DNA of 64,000 nucleotides from Coptis chinensis (taxonomy: Eukaryota; Streptophyta; Magnoliopsida; Ranunculales; Ranunculaceae): contig CM027383.1 of NCBI GenBank assembly GCA_015680905.1, positions 90,044,501 through 90,108,500 of the forward strand. The letters are read 5' to 3'. A program made the position numbers and the translations under genes. Under the pieces are notes generated by a model that was not told the DNA's origin, made no database searches, and worked only from the letters and a program-made list of their open reading frames with translations. Of the stretch, positions 11,257 through 22,430 are shown piece by piece (the first letter of the stretch is position 1; every line of letters begins with the position of its first letter).

Positions 11257-12527
11257 ATAAACACCCTCCTATTGGCCCATACCTCCTAACCTCCCTATTT
11301 TATAGTATCTCATCAAATAACCTCCCCGTTTTTTCAGTTGAGAAAAAATCACGGTATGTTTTTTATTTTCCCAATTTTTTGCTTCCTTTTTTACCCTTTT
11401 AGATAAACATGTCATATTCATCGCCATTTCAAAGAAAAAACACTTATTCAACTTCAATAACATGATTCAACTTCGATAACATGATTCAACTTGGAAATTA
11501 AGGGAATAAGGTTCGATAATGAGGAAATAAGGTTCGACGATGAAGAAATCAGGTTCAACAATAATGTAGAAATCATGTTCAATGAAGAAACAAAGCTTCA
11601 TGATGAATAAATGAAATAATCACTTATTCTCTCAACCATTTGTTAGTCGTGTCTCGGTATTTGTTTTATTTATTCTTCTTTTTCTTTTTCTTCGATCTAT
11701 TTTGAACATTTTCCATCACTATGTAAATTGTTTTTTGTAAATTTTAGTATGCAAATTTATTTTTACATAATGATGTTTCTTTGCTAATCCCATCATTATG
11801 TAAATATGCTTTTGCATAGAAATTTTACTATGCAATTTTATTTTTACGTGGTGATTTTTCTATGTGAATTTAATTTTACATACCGATTTTCTATGAAAAT
11901 TTATTTTTATATATTGATTTTTCTATTTTTTCTTCTTCATTTATTCGAACAAATTGGGTCTTGTCATTATGTAAAATTGTTTTTGCATACAAATTTGAGT
12001 ATGCAAATTTATTTTTACATAGTGATTTTTCCATGCAAATCCAATCACTATGTAATTTTGTTTTTGCATAGAAATTCAACTATGCAAATTTATTTTTACA
12101 TACTGTTTTTCTATTAAAATTTGTTTTACAAAGTGTTTTTTTGAAAGTCTATTTTATCTTTTTGATATATGAATTTTTGCATTTCGAAATCACGACGACT
12201 TGAATAAGTTTTTTCAAATAATATCATCTTCAAATGGTTTTCAATCCCAAAATCGTCTCGTAAAAAACCGAATCTACAACCTTCACGAGAGCTACCACTT
12301 TTGTAATTTATTTTTTTCATGAAATGAATGATATTAATATTTTTTGCATTTTATGTTATTTTGAAGTGATTTCTCGGTCAAACAAAAAAAAACGGGAGTT
12401 CTCATGTTGAAAATTGGAAAGAGAGGAAAGAAAGACATTATAGGGGTATTTCCGTTTTTATAATGTTTTTTCTTAAAATAGGAGGGTTTCATGAGTTGGT
12501 TGGTTTTGAAGGGTGTTTTATTGAACC
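11257..12527. mobile_element. Possible inverted-repeat DNA element, unclassified
   Basis: The left edge (ATAAACACCCTCC, then ACCTCCCTATTTTATAG) is matched in inverted orientation at the right edge, where the minus strand reads ATAAAACACCCTTC and later AAACCCTCCTATTTTAAG. Similarity is about 45 bp and imperfect, and I found no convincing target duplication. The interior is AT-rich, non-coding and filled by the tandem repeats described separately. Confidence 0.4.
11716..12125. repeat. Degenerate tandem repeat, period about 77-81 bp
   Basis: The phrase TCA(C/T)TATGTAA recurs at 11716, 11793, 11964 and 12045. Each time it is followed by TTTTGCATA or TTTTGTAAA, a TATGCAA block and TTTATTTTTACAT. 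One unit between 11870 and 11960 is more diverged. The ORFs here are by-products of the repeat. Confidence 0.7.
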
Positions 12528-12767
12528 ATTTACCGGGGCAGGGAGATTTATCTTAAAACCTGATTTTCAAACACCGCATCAAAATTCCGATATTCAATTC
12601 GAAATTGCGAATACTGGTGTACCATGCACATTCATGATGTGAAGTTCCGAAAACAACACTACCGAAGTACAAATCAGTTCAGTCCTCATTTCCCAAACAG
12701 TAATCATGTGACTTAACTATCACTTATCGACGACTCTTTTTTAGTTTATATATTATATTATTATATT

Positions 12768-15700
12768 ATGGCAAAACTTGTTGCCAGCTTATTCTCATCT
12801 ACCAATCCACTTCGGTCCACTCTCACTTCTACTAATAACCGGATTCATCTCAAAACCACACTCGCACCACCACTTCCCCATGTTCCTTCCTCGTTGACTA
12901 CTCATCATGCTAAAACCGGTACTCCCTGTTTTTCCGGTTACATTCCCTATAAAAACAGCTTAATCCTCATTTCACAAGTCAACTCATTCTCATTTCGAGC
13001 TCGACGAAATATAAAACCCGTTTCAGCTGCCATGTTTTCGGATAACCTTGTGCTCAATGATTACTGTGTCAGTGCTGCAGCTGCTGCTACTGCTCTTGCT
13101 TTGCTTGTGTTCTGGGGTGAAGTCGCTAAGCGAGGGATTCTGGATCAGGTACTTTCTCTTTTCTCTTTATACAAGTGTTCAAATGTTCTTGAAGCGATTC
13201 CTTTAGTTGATTTGGAGTAAATGTAGGGAAACTATAGGTTAAATATGTTTTTATCAGCATCCACCAACCGATACCCATTGTTAAAAACCTAGTATAGTGT
13301 GTCCTAGAGGTTCTAGGATAACGATACAAAGAAATTACATGTGGATCCATTCAGCTCCAAATTGATTAATTAGCTTTGTAAGAGTCTGATTTCTAGGTGT
13401 TGGACTCTTGGTTCCCAAGAAATCCTAGATTATAAGTATGGGCTTGTAATTGAGATAAATCCGATAGTCTTTAATTTGTTTTTCAGAATTATGAATCAAA
13501 CTAAGTTACATTGACACGGATGGGTGTGTCCGTACCCAACACAGAGTGTTTGAGACGGATAAATATAAAAAATTGAGGTATATTTCACACAATGTGTTCG
13601 ATATGGGTCCCACGTGGATACGTATCCAACACCGATTATTCTCAAAATATGGCGTGTCCATGTAACATAGGAATTAAAGGAAGCATATCAGTAAATTTAT
13701 TCAAGTGTTTGTTATGGCCTATCATTTTTTTTACATGACAGGTGGATTACCATCTTCTGTAAAGAAAGAAGAAGATAGCCTTCGAATATTTACTCAGAGA
13801 CTTGAAATGAGAGATACATATATGTATATGCATGAAGCACATTATACAATATATGAGTCTCAATTAAATAGCAAGTAGCTACTAGACCACTCAAATGTGT
13901 ACACCTCATGTTACAAGAGTGTTCCAATTACATCTAAACATCACCCTTTTAATATCCGACAAGCACAAAACCAACCATACAAATTCTCTATGACCTCCTC
14001 CACAATCTTGTGTAAGGTCGTCGTCTCCTTTGCTTCCAAGATCCTCTTGTTCTTCTCCTTCCAATGTGTCCACCCAATTGCGCTTGAAACGAGATATTAT
14101 ATTGGCTTATTTAGTTATGTTTAACAGACGTAAAAGAACAAAACTCACCTCAAATAAAAAAGACTTGTACTGAAGGTAGTATTTCTTCTTACTTTACATG
14201 ATATACCATCAAAATTTTATTTGTACAGTTTGTGATTTGATTTACTAAATTGTTTTTTCCTGATATATTTGCAACTTCATAACATTGCCAATGAGACAAG
14301 CAGGCCTGGTATTTCCATTTTCAGAGCTCCCAGTCATAGTAAACACATTAAGCTGAACCTAGATCATGAACTCATGAATATTATGAAACTAAAAGTAGAC
14401 TATTTTATTGATAGCCTGATACTTCCTTTTAATCCAGTGATTTCTAGATACATGTTGCAGTTTCTAATCCTCTCATTAAAACTACCTTTGAGATCTGGGA
14501 TCAGTGTGATTCCCTTCAGCAACCCAAGGTAAGCTGTCGCTGTTTTCCCGAAGTGTGAGTTAGGTAACTTTGAGTCCTACATGTGCCTTGTAAACCTTAG
14601 GAATTAAAAGAGATCAGGTTTTGATGAGTTCATTAGATGTTTGTACCTAGGCATGCAAGAAGCCTTGCGTTCTATATCTATATACTAGGAATAGTTGGAT
14701 ATCTTGGAGGGAAATTGTGCTAGCTCGTTTAAAAAAATGTTGTGTAGCATGGAGTTTGTGCCAGTTCTCTTGCTTGTACTTTGAAATTCATGAATCAGTC
14801 AGTGTATTATTATTCGTATGTCTATACCGTATCTTCCAGTTGTTGAGCAATTAACCATGAACAGAATCACTGCAAAATTGTATTCATGTTTTGCTCTGTT
14901 AAGACATCAATTTCAAACTACCTCTGCAATTGGAAAACAGGGCACTGTAAGTTATAGCCATTCCATATAAACTATGGAGCAGTTGGAAAAAGTTCACTAA
15001 GCTAGAATGGTAATGGTGGATCCTCATTTTAAGAGGATCCCAGATGTATCATCGAACATGTCGTATCCAAGAAGCTCAACCAATCATTGGATTAACGTGT
15101 CTTCACTAACAGTGAAGACCTTAGTCCGCTACTTTTTTTGGTCCATATATTGATTACAACATGAATGATAGAAAATGTTGGGTTGTGAAATATGGCGGCC
15201 TGATAATTATTTAGTGATATTATGGAGGGATGGCTTATAGTGGAGTTATGTGAATATTGGGGCTCTTTCAGGACGGATAATTCAGATGAGCACAATAAAT
15301 GGGTTTGAAACTGTCCAGAAATGATTCCTTTAGTGCCTGGTCTTTTTACAAAGCTCTGGCCAGAAACATCTCGTATCGGCTGCAAGGAGTACCATCGTCC
15401 TCCCCAAGTGCAGTTTTCGCTTTGGTGTATGCTTCAAGGTAAAATTTTGAGACGAGAACAGTCTAGAGCAAGGGGAAAAGACGTGTCTCTAACATGTGCA
15501 TTATGTGAACTAGAAGAGGAAAACAAATAAGCCACCTGACGATTCGTTGTGGTTTCAGCATGGAAGTATGGTTTTATTTGCTTCATCTGGTGGGAATTAA
15601 CATCAGCCAAGCCATTGATGCTCATTCTGTGGTCTCTTGTCTTATCTCCTACAACTGCAGCTTTGGGAACTGCCTTCCGTCTGTTCCAGATCCAGAAATG

Positions 15701-18209
15701 CGAGATGGCGGTCATTCTGGAAAAGGAGAAATGATGTTATGTTCAGGATATATCAGCTTTCATAGAGTTCACGATTCGCAACACTGAAGCCACCTCAGGC
15801 CTTTGGACTCCGATGAATAGAGCTATGTTACATGGACACGCCATATTTTAATACATAATCCGTGTCGGACACGTCTCCGTGTCCAACACAACGCACACAT
15901 ATTGTGTGTGATATACCTCCATTTCTGGTATTTCACCGTGTCAATGTAACTTAGGAATAGAGAGAGGAGGGACTATTTTTTTGGGAATCGCTTGTTGGGT
16001 TTCAGTTGTTTAGCTTAGCTTATTTTCATCACATTTTCCTTTTTGATGAGTGTGTTTCTACTTATGCTAATAAGATGCTGAAATGTTAACAGCAAAGAAA
16101 AACTCGTGGAATTTGATTAAAAGAATTATTTTGGAGGAAAAGATGGATTATCTCATGTGGCACTTTCTCTACCCACCCCTTTTTGCCTTGTTTTATTGCA
16201 GTCATAAGATGCTCAATGAAGATATTTCCCTTTACTGTGCAAGCTAACTTGTTCTGGAGCAGTGTAAGTGAAAATATGCCTTTGAGATAAATTCAAAGCA
16301 TTTGTGGAACACCAAAGTCTTTCCCTGAAACATATGCACTCAGTGGCATTGACTTATTTGTGATTTAGAGCCAACATGCATAATCAGTACTTCTGTCAGT
16401 CGTCCTATGACCATATTATTTACCTTAACCCATTCTTTTCTATGCAGAAACTTGTCAGGAAATTTGTGCACATAACCATTGGACTGGTTTTCATGCTTTT
16501 CTGGCCACTTTTCAGGTAATCTCTTTTGGCTATGTTATCATTATTCCTCATTCTTTGATGTCAAATAATGTTCTCTTGATCTTGACAGTTATCGACGCGA
16601 AGCGGCATTTCTAGCAGCTCTTACTCCAGGAGTGAATATCATACGGGTGCTTCTCTTGGGATTTGGAGTTTATAAAGATGAGGCCACAGTTAAATCAATG
16701 AGTAGATATGGAGATCACAGGTTGTAAAACTTGTTAGATATTCTTGGGTCACAAGTCATAACACCTGCTAGCCTTACCTATCTGGATCCAACTGTGCTTT
16801 TTGCATGGTGCCTTGTCAATGCATTAAACTCCACCACTCATTGGGTACTTATTTCTTGATATGAGATTCTGCATGCTAAGAATCAAATAGGCTTCTAGAC
16901 AACCTCGTCCAAAATTTCATACCACTATTTCAACGTTGGCCTTAATTTCCATCTAGTATATCCTAAACTGCAGAACAGATTGTTAGAATCAACAGTTTGG
17001 GTTGATTGTCTTGGGCATCTTCTGTAGAGAACCCCATCAGGTGTTGGTGCTACTGCCAGATCCTAAATAGGAGAATTTTGTATGCCAAGAGTCTAGTAGA
17101 CTGCTGGTGACCAGAGACAAAAGTCCAACAGTTGTTTTGAATTTTTGCCTGTGAAATAGATTCATAGGATCAACAATTTTACTCTATCTTACTTGAACTT
17201 TTAGAGAAACTCACCAGTTTGTGGTGCCTCTGAATACTGCACGAAAGTGTGCTAGTTTATACTTGCTGGTCAAACTTCTTGGAAGAGTTACTCTACTACT
17301 ACTACTGTGGTTATTGTGGTTTAACATTTGACAGGATCTTCCTTTATTTTCCAAAACCTCAGGGAACTTCTGAAGGGGCCACTATACTATGTCATAACAA
17401 TAAGTCTGGCTTCTGTTATCTACTGGCGAACCTCCCCTATCGCAATCGCAGCAATTTGCAACTTGTGTGCTGGAGATGGTACTGCTCATTGTTTGGGTGT
17501 ATTACTATAGCGATGCAGTTATAAAAGCATGCAAAATTATCTGCCACAACTTTTGGAAGAAACAGAAAATAAATTCCTTAGAGGTTTTCTAGACAAAATT
17601 TAATCACGCTTAAAAAGTTTGAAAACTCTGTTAAGTTGTTTTTAGCAATGGGTTTAGAGTATAATTGTTTAGGTATTCTCAGGTGTGGATGAAATTGTTG
17701 GAGGACAGTTTGCTAGCCTTAATCCGTATTCTTATAATATTGTTGAATTTTTTTGAATTAGCCATAAAAGAATTAAAATTAAGCTATAATGTTTTTCTCA
17801 ATGGGTTTAGTTTATTTTTATGTCTGGTTTCAGGTGTGGCTGACATTGTAGGAAGAAGACTTGGCAGAAATAAACTTCCATATAATAGAAACAAGTCCCT
17901 TGAAGGAAGTATTGCAATGGCCACTGCTGGTTTCATAGCCTCTGTTGGGTAACTTTCTATGAACCACTTTTTATCTTCAGAAATGTACTTCGTGAGAGAT
18001 ATATTGTTGATTCGTTGTGATGGGCATACAGGTACATGCACTACTTTTCCTTGTTTGGGTTAGTCCATGAGAGTTGGGAGATGTTATTCGGCTTCCTCAT
18101 TGTATCCTTGGCCTCAGCAGTAGTGGAATCACTTCCTATTAGTACCGATCTTGATGACAACCTCACAGTTCCCTTGACTTCTCTATTGGTGGGCAGTCTT
18201 ATCTTCTGA
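12768..18209 (+). CDS. FOLK: Farnesol kinase, chloroplastic (phytol kinase family)
   Basis: Six exons: 12768-13148, 16448-16515, 16589-16720, 17363-17478, 17834-17948 and 18032-18209, all GT-AG with matching phases, encoding 329 residues. Residues 1-85 look like a plastid transit peptide (Ser/Thr-rich, few acidic residues). The rest is a multi-helix membrane protein with family blocks FWGEVAKRGILDQ, HITIGLVFMLFWPLF, KSMSRYGDHRELLKGPLYY, NLCAGDGVADIVGRRLG, LPYNRNKSLEGSIAMATAGF and VESLPISTDLDDNLTVPLTS. Arabidopsis FOLK phosphorylates farnesol, preferring CTP, to recycle it into farnesyl phosphate and damp ABA responses; VTE5 phytol kinase is the related alternative. The MFSDNLVLND block and the ISTDLDDNLTVP tail favour FOLK. 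Intron 1 is 3.3 kb and contains two MITEs and a LINE remnant. The frame is intact. Confidence 0.93.
13501..13670. mobile_element. Short hAT-like MITE, copy A, in FOLK intron 1
   Basis: The left end CTAAGTTACATTGACACGG and the right end, read inward as CTATGTTACATGGACACGCC, form terminal inverted repeats. Flanks GAATCAAA (13493-13500) and GAATTAAA (13671-13678) match at 7 of 8 bases, as expected for an aged 8-bp hAT target duplication. Length is 170 bp, with no ORF. Confidence 0.82.
15240..15790 (+). pseudogene. LINE remnant: reverse-transcriptase zinc-binding (zf-RVT) fragment in FOLK intron 1
   Basis: Frame-broken coding remnant. The readable part at 15321-15530 has PPQVQFSLWCMLQGKILRRE and then SLTCALCELEEENK, matching the zf-RVT pattern of plant LINE polyproteins (an FxLWx block, a two-cysteine knuckle, then acidic residues). 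After a frame change near 15530, ISQAIDAHSVVSCL follows an MEVWFYLLHLVGI stretch, the expected continuation. Upstream bases (about 15240-15320) also read as the usual W-rich lead-in, but out of frame. No reverse transcriptase core is present. Confidence 0.65.
15823..15954. mobile_element. Short hAT-like MITE, copy B, in FOLK intron 1
   Basis: Inverted orientation relative to copy A: it starts CTATGTTACATGGACACGCC and ends CACCGTGTCAATGTAACTTAG. It is flanked by an exact 8-bp duplication, GAATAGAG, at 15815-15822 and 15955-15962. Length is 132 bp. It shares its ends with copy A but is shorter inside. Non-coding. Confidence 0.9.
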
Positions 18210-20273
18210 CACCTAGCTGGGTGATTTATTCAATTCTGTCATCATATTTGTTTTATTTTATTTTTAATCGAAGTGTATGATTAAGAAAATTGTAGTAACG
18301 TGTAATACGACTGTATATTTTAAAGGAAAAAAAAAGGGACCAATTTAACAAATAAAGGCATGAGCTGCCTGAGAACCACTATCTTCTATTTTTTATTCTT
18401 CTTTTCTTTTACAAAAATGCAAGCGGTTGTTATTTCTTATTTATAAAGAATAATGAATTACAGTTCTCTCAGTGGTATTAAACTCTCTGAGAGTTTCTCG
18501 TCTCCTAGCAAGTTACCCCTGCTTAGAATATGTCTACATGTATAAGCCATTTCAGTATTGGGTAGTTATCTTGTCCAGCTTAGCATCCATTGGCATTAAG
18601 AACTAACCAGTTGCTACCATGTGGACTCTATAGGTAGGCTAAGTAGTCTGCCGCTCTATTGGTTTCTCTATAGACATCCACCATTGCTAGCTCTTTACTT
18701 CCTGGTTCTTGAATGGTATGGCAACTGAGTATGGGAGATTAGTCCCTTGTACACCATGTTATCATTTATCATAGTAGCCCATTGTTATATGGAAGGTATC
18801 TAAGGTTATTGAAATTGGAAATTCGATATGATTGTTCATGGACATATTTTAAGACTGCTGTAAAGCTATTATTTAAGCATCCCATCACCATTGCACTTCC
18901 CATTATTAGATCAGTGCGAACAGTCTCAACTCTCGATCCCACAGTCACGCTAGACCAAACGATCCAAGCGCACTCTTGACCTAATCCCAACATGATTAAA
19001 TTCCAAAGACATAATCTGAGTAGACTTATAAATCCAATTTGCTTATCCAAAATGTCAAGCCCGTGTGTAGTGGGTTTAGCAGGTCAACCCTCCCTATTAC
19101 CCTATAACGTCCCTAGCTATGTGCCTATGAGAGAGGGAGTGCTATGAGAACTTGAATAGTAGAAATCTAGTATTGATTTTATCTTTGCTATTAGAGAAGC
19201 TTCAAATCATTAATATGCCAATGAAGAATCGAAATGTGCAAATCCTTTATTATCGTGGGGGACTTGGTGGGCACTGAAAGTACGTGCTTAAACTACAGTT
19301 TTAGAAAGCAGAAAAAGTGATCTGTGAATGGCTGTGGAGTTTATCATTGGTGTTTGTTACAAGATCTCCTCTGAACTTGGAAAATGACACCCATTACATC
19401 AACTTCTGGTTTTCAATTGGATGGTCGGAACTCGGAACTTTCTTCTTCTATGTCATTTTTCAAATTCTAGCATGGAACAGTAATTTAGTACTCTTTCAAA
19501 AAAAAAGTACATATTATATATATTTGCCAATTTTCTTTGGTAGGGTTTAAACTTATAGGGGAAAAGATGTCATTGCGTTAAATGAAATTACACAAGCTCT
19601 AATAATCCTGATATTATCAACTAACTATCAGGTGTCTCAACTAACTCTTAACTAACGTACAGTCGTACACAAGCGAAGGTCAGCAAGTTCGAGTTTCTGA
19701 CACTCACAAGAGGTCTCTCGGGGAATGCCACGGGAAGACGGGATATGAATTATGATGCAAGTCATGCAGCACATACTAAACTACTAAAGAACCCAAAGGA
19801 GATTGAATCAAATACATTGTCTTTAACTTGTGCCAAAATAAAATAATACAAAAAATAATACAAAAAATTAAAAAAAAGGAAAAGTTTGGTGGGCAGAAAC
19901 CTTTTGTTACTGACATATCATGTCTACTTGACTACCTTTTAACAATGAAACATCTTATCTTGATTATTAAGATCACTGAGAAACCATCGCCTCCCAAATT
20001 TGATTTGTCCACTTTCTTGTGCAAGTGTTTGTGGGGTTTTGATGTATTGGAGTATAAAATAATGAATCTATGCAATTACTCTTATAGAAAGAAAAATCTT
20101 ATGAGATGTCATTTCACATGCTCATCATACAAAAAGTTCCATTACCTTTAATTTTATCCAAGCTGAAATTTGGCCACAGTGAACAGTAACGAAGATTTAA
20201 AATGGTGAAAAAGTAAGAGGTAAAAGATAATTTAATAAAAAATTAAAACTATAGAGAAACGAAATAACAGTAG
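18210..20273. other. Intergenic between FOLK and tRNA-Ile
   Basis: Contains the FOLK 3' UTR and AT-rich sequence. A 93-codon minus-strand ORF at 18769-19050 has no feature I can assign. I saw no terminal repeats or target duplications here. Confidence 0.4.
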
Positions 20274-20347
20274 TGGCCTATGCAGGTCTCGAACCTGCGA
20301 CCTTCGCGTTATTAGCACGACGCTCTAACCAACTGAGCTAATAGGCC
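20274..20347 (-). tRNA. tRNA-Ile (anticodon AAU)
   Basis: 74 bases including the discriminator A. The acceptor stem pairs GGCCTAT (5') with ATAGGCC (3'). The D-arm carries TAGCTCAGTTGGTTAGAGC (A-box). The anticodon loop is CTAATAA, giving anticodon AAT (AAU; complement of 20311-20313). The T-arm holds GGTTCGAGACC (B-box). There is no intron and no encoded CCA, as usual for nuclear tRNA genes. A T-run suitable for Pol III termination should lie just below 20274 on the minus strand, but the downstream bases are mixed. Confidence 0.97.
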
Positions 20348-21844
20348 TTGATGAAGGGTTGGTGGTACTCTTATTTGATAGAAAAAATATCTTATGTAGA
20401 ATTGTCTTGTTTTGTTTTGTTTTCTTTCATGATACTGGTGTTTGCTTCGATAATCTCAATACAAAAGCAAATGTCAAATTAATATATTCTGAAACAACCG
20501 CGCAATAAGCTTTCATTGAGTTTCCCACCTAAGGGCCCGAGAAGCCATTTGCTCTATTTGACTAGCAAAATTTTGCAAACTTGGTTACCAACCACAGCCT
20601 CAATTGTCTATATTGTTCATGATCAGTCACAAAAATCTTTGATTTTTTCAAAAACAAGTAAAAAGTCTCCAAATTGACCGGTTACTAAATTTCTAAACGA
20701 ATAAACAGTCGATAAAAGACTCCTAATTCTCGATGTTTACCAATTTTTTAACGATATTTTCTGATTTTTATGATGATAAATAACCTTTTATACATTTATT
20801 TTAATATTTTATTTCTAAATTGCAAATATTTGTAGGATATTGTAAGAAATAACAGGACTTCACATATATATTTGTAAATTTTGAATTTAATATATGTTCA
20901 AAGTAACAATGAACACACTGCATATTATTTTATGTTTTAATTATTTATAATTTTTCTGATTTTTTCCAATTTTTTTAACGAATTTGTACAAATTAACAAT
21001 TTCATTTCGAATTCCGAATTTGTGACTATGTTCATAATCATATCCAACAATCGAACATAGTGCAATTTTACGCTCATGAAGTTTCCCGTCACGTACTCAA
21101 GATAAAAGCGCCTAACTAGGGTGTAAATGTAACAAGCATGACTTGCACTTACCAGAAAATTAATGAACAACTTCCCGTGATAGGCTACGATAAAGAAGTT
21201 GTGCCCGTTTATCTTTGGAGCTAGAAGAGGGATCTTTTGAAGTAGTTGCTAGGTATTTCCACCACTAAAATTAATCTACCAAAGTATTCAAACTTAAGCG
21301 ATCAAAGACTTTGCAGTAATTTAAAGCTTACAAAGTCTTATATAGTAGTATTTGCATCGTATTAAGAAAGATTTTAAAAAGTTTACCGAAAAAAAAAACA
21401 GAAGGATTTTAAAGGTAGCAAATACTTTGAACATCCCTATTCTTGTTCATGACCACCCGTCATTCTAGCTCAAAATGTACCTGTGGAAGTTTTTTAAGGA
21501 GAAAATTTCACTGTATATCGAATGAGAGGGTGTGGACAAAATGGAAAGAATTTTCTTTTTCTTTTTCTTTTTTTCGATAAAATAGAATGGAAATAATTTA
21601 CTTATACAGTTAAACGTACGATTGGAATTTCAACAGAGTTGCTCGGGGTCAGCTCATTCTTGGACTTGGCTCGTTTATGGCTTGCTCTAACTTGTCATAG
21701 AGAACTGTATACTTTACAAGCATGAAGATTTTGTTTTTATGAAAATCATCACATTACTGTTTTAATTCATGACTTAGAAATCGACTTATTCTATATTGTA
21801 CTAATTAAGTCAATCTAATATTCTAAAACGTCCATGCAAAATAC
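20348..21844. other. Intergenic, upstream of the LBD gene
   Basis: AT-rich with short homopolymers. No gene, transposon end or tandem repeat recognised. The distal part is the likely promoter of the LBD gene. Confidence 0.4.
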
Positions 21845-21854
21845 TATATATATA
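21845..21854 (+). promoter_or_regulatory. TATA-box-like run before the LBD gene
   Basis: TATATATATA lies 28-37 bases before the first ATG at 21882. If it is the TATA box, transcription would start almost at that ATG, which favours the next Met at 21909 as the start codon. Confidence 0.45.
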
Positions 21855-21881
21855 CATGTGAAGGGAGAAGGATAAGGCACT

Positions 21882-22430
21882 ATGGAGTACAACGACTTAT
21901 ATGGAAAAATGAAGCGCTGTGATTCACGTTCTGCTTCTTCATGTGCTGCTTGCAAGCTCCTCAAGAGGAAATGCACTCCTAGTTGTATATTTGCACCTTA
22001 TTTTCGTTCAGATGATATTCACAAGTTTGCCAAAATTCACAAAGTCTTTGGAGCCAGCAACGCCAGCAAGATTCTCAGTGAAGTTCCTCCAGATCAACGA
22101 GGCGAGACAGTTAATTCACTGGTTTACGAGGCTGAGGCGAGACTGAATGACCCAGTTTATGGCTGCATTGGAACGATGGCTATACTGCAGAATAAAATGG
22201 TGCAATTACAACATGATCTTGCCATTACAAGGGCTCATCTTGCTTGTTATACCAGCACTAATCCTCCTCCCCCTGCATACCCTGAAAACAATGATTATGT
22301 TGGTGCTGTGCCCTTCACCGACTGTTATGGAATGGTGAATGAGAGCAATTCAAGTGTTGCCAACTCCTTAGAATTGCAACAACCTGATGAAGCACTCCAT
22401 GTTCCATTCGAAACACTTCTTGAATATTGA
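21882..22430 (+). CDS. LOB-domain (LBD) transcription factor, LBD21-like
   Basis: An intact 182-residue ORF without intron. The LOB domain covers about residues 20-120: zinc-binding C-block SCAACKLLKRKCTPSCIFAP (Cys-x2-Cys-x6-Cys-x3-Cys), GAS block FAKIHKVFGASNASKIL, the conserved DPVYGC, and a leucine-rich coiled coil (LQNKMVQLQHDLAITRAHL), the class I layout. LBD proteins are plant-specific DNA-binding regulators of organ boundaries and development. Blocks such as SCAACKLLKR, CIFAPYFRSDD and RGETVNSLVYEAEARLNDPV most resemble Arabidopsis LBD21, as far as memory allows. The C-terminal 60 residues are variable. Met-10 (21909; MKRCDSRSAS) lines up with where LBD21 begins and may be the real start. 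Confidence 0.93.
   Translation: MEYNDLYGKMKRCDSRSASSCAACKLLKRKCTPSCIFAPYFRSDDIHKFAKIHKVFGASNASKILSEVPPDQRGETVNSLVYEAEARLNDPVYGCIGTMAILQNKMVQLQHDLAITRAHLACYTSTNPPPPAYPENNDYVGAVPFTDCYGMVNESNSSVANSLELQQPDEALHVPFETLLEY

Larger units (their letters stand above)
10680..12767. other. Intergenic between the divergent bZIP and FOLK genes
   Basis: Includes the bZIP upstream region, a poly(T) tract at about 10965-10983, a possible inverted-repeat element (11257-12527) with internal degenerate tandem repeats, and the FOLK promoter. A TATA-like run (TTATATATTA) lies at about 12746, some 20 bases before the FOLK ATG. No gene recognised. Confidence 0.5.

Noticed and set aside
11806..12117. 103-codon Phe/Tyr-rich ORF
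   Set aside because: Produced by the 80-bp tandem repeats; the same motif is simply translated several times.
18769..19050. 93-codon minus-strand ORF as a LINE RNase H remnant
   Set aside because: A loose resemblance only; the catalytic Asp pattern could not be seen.
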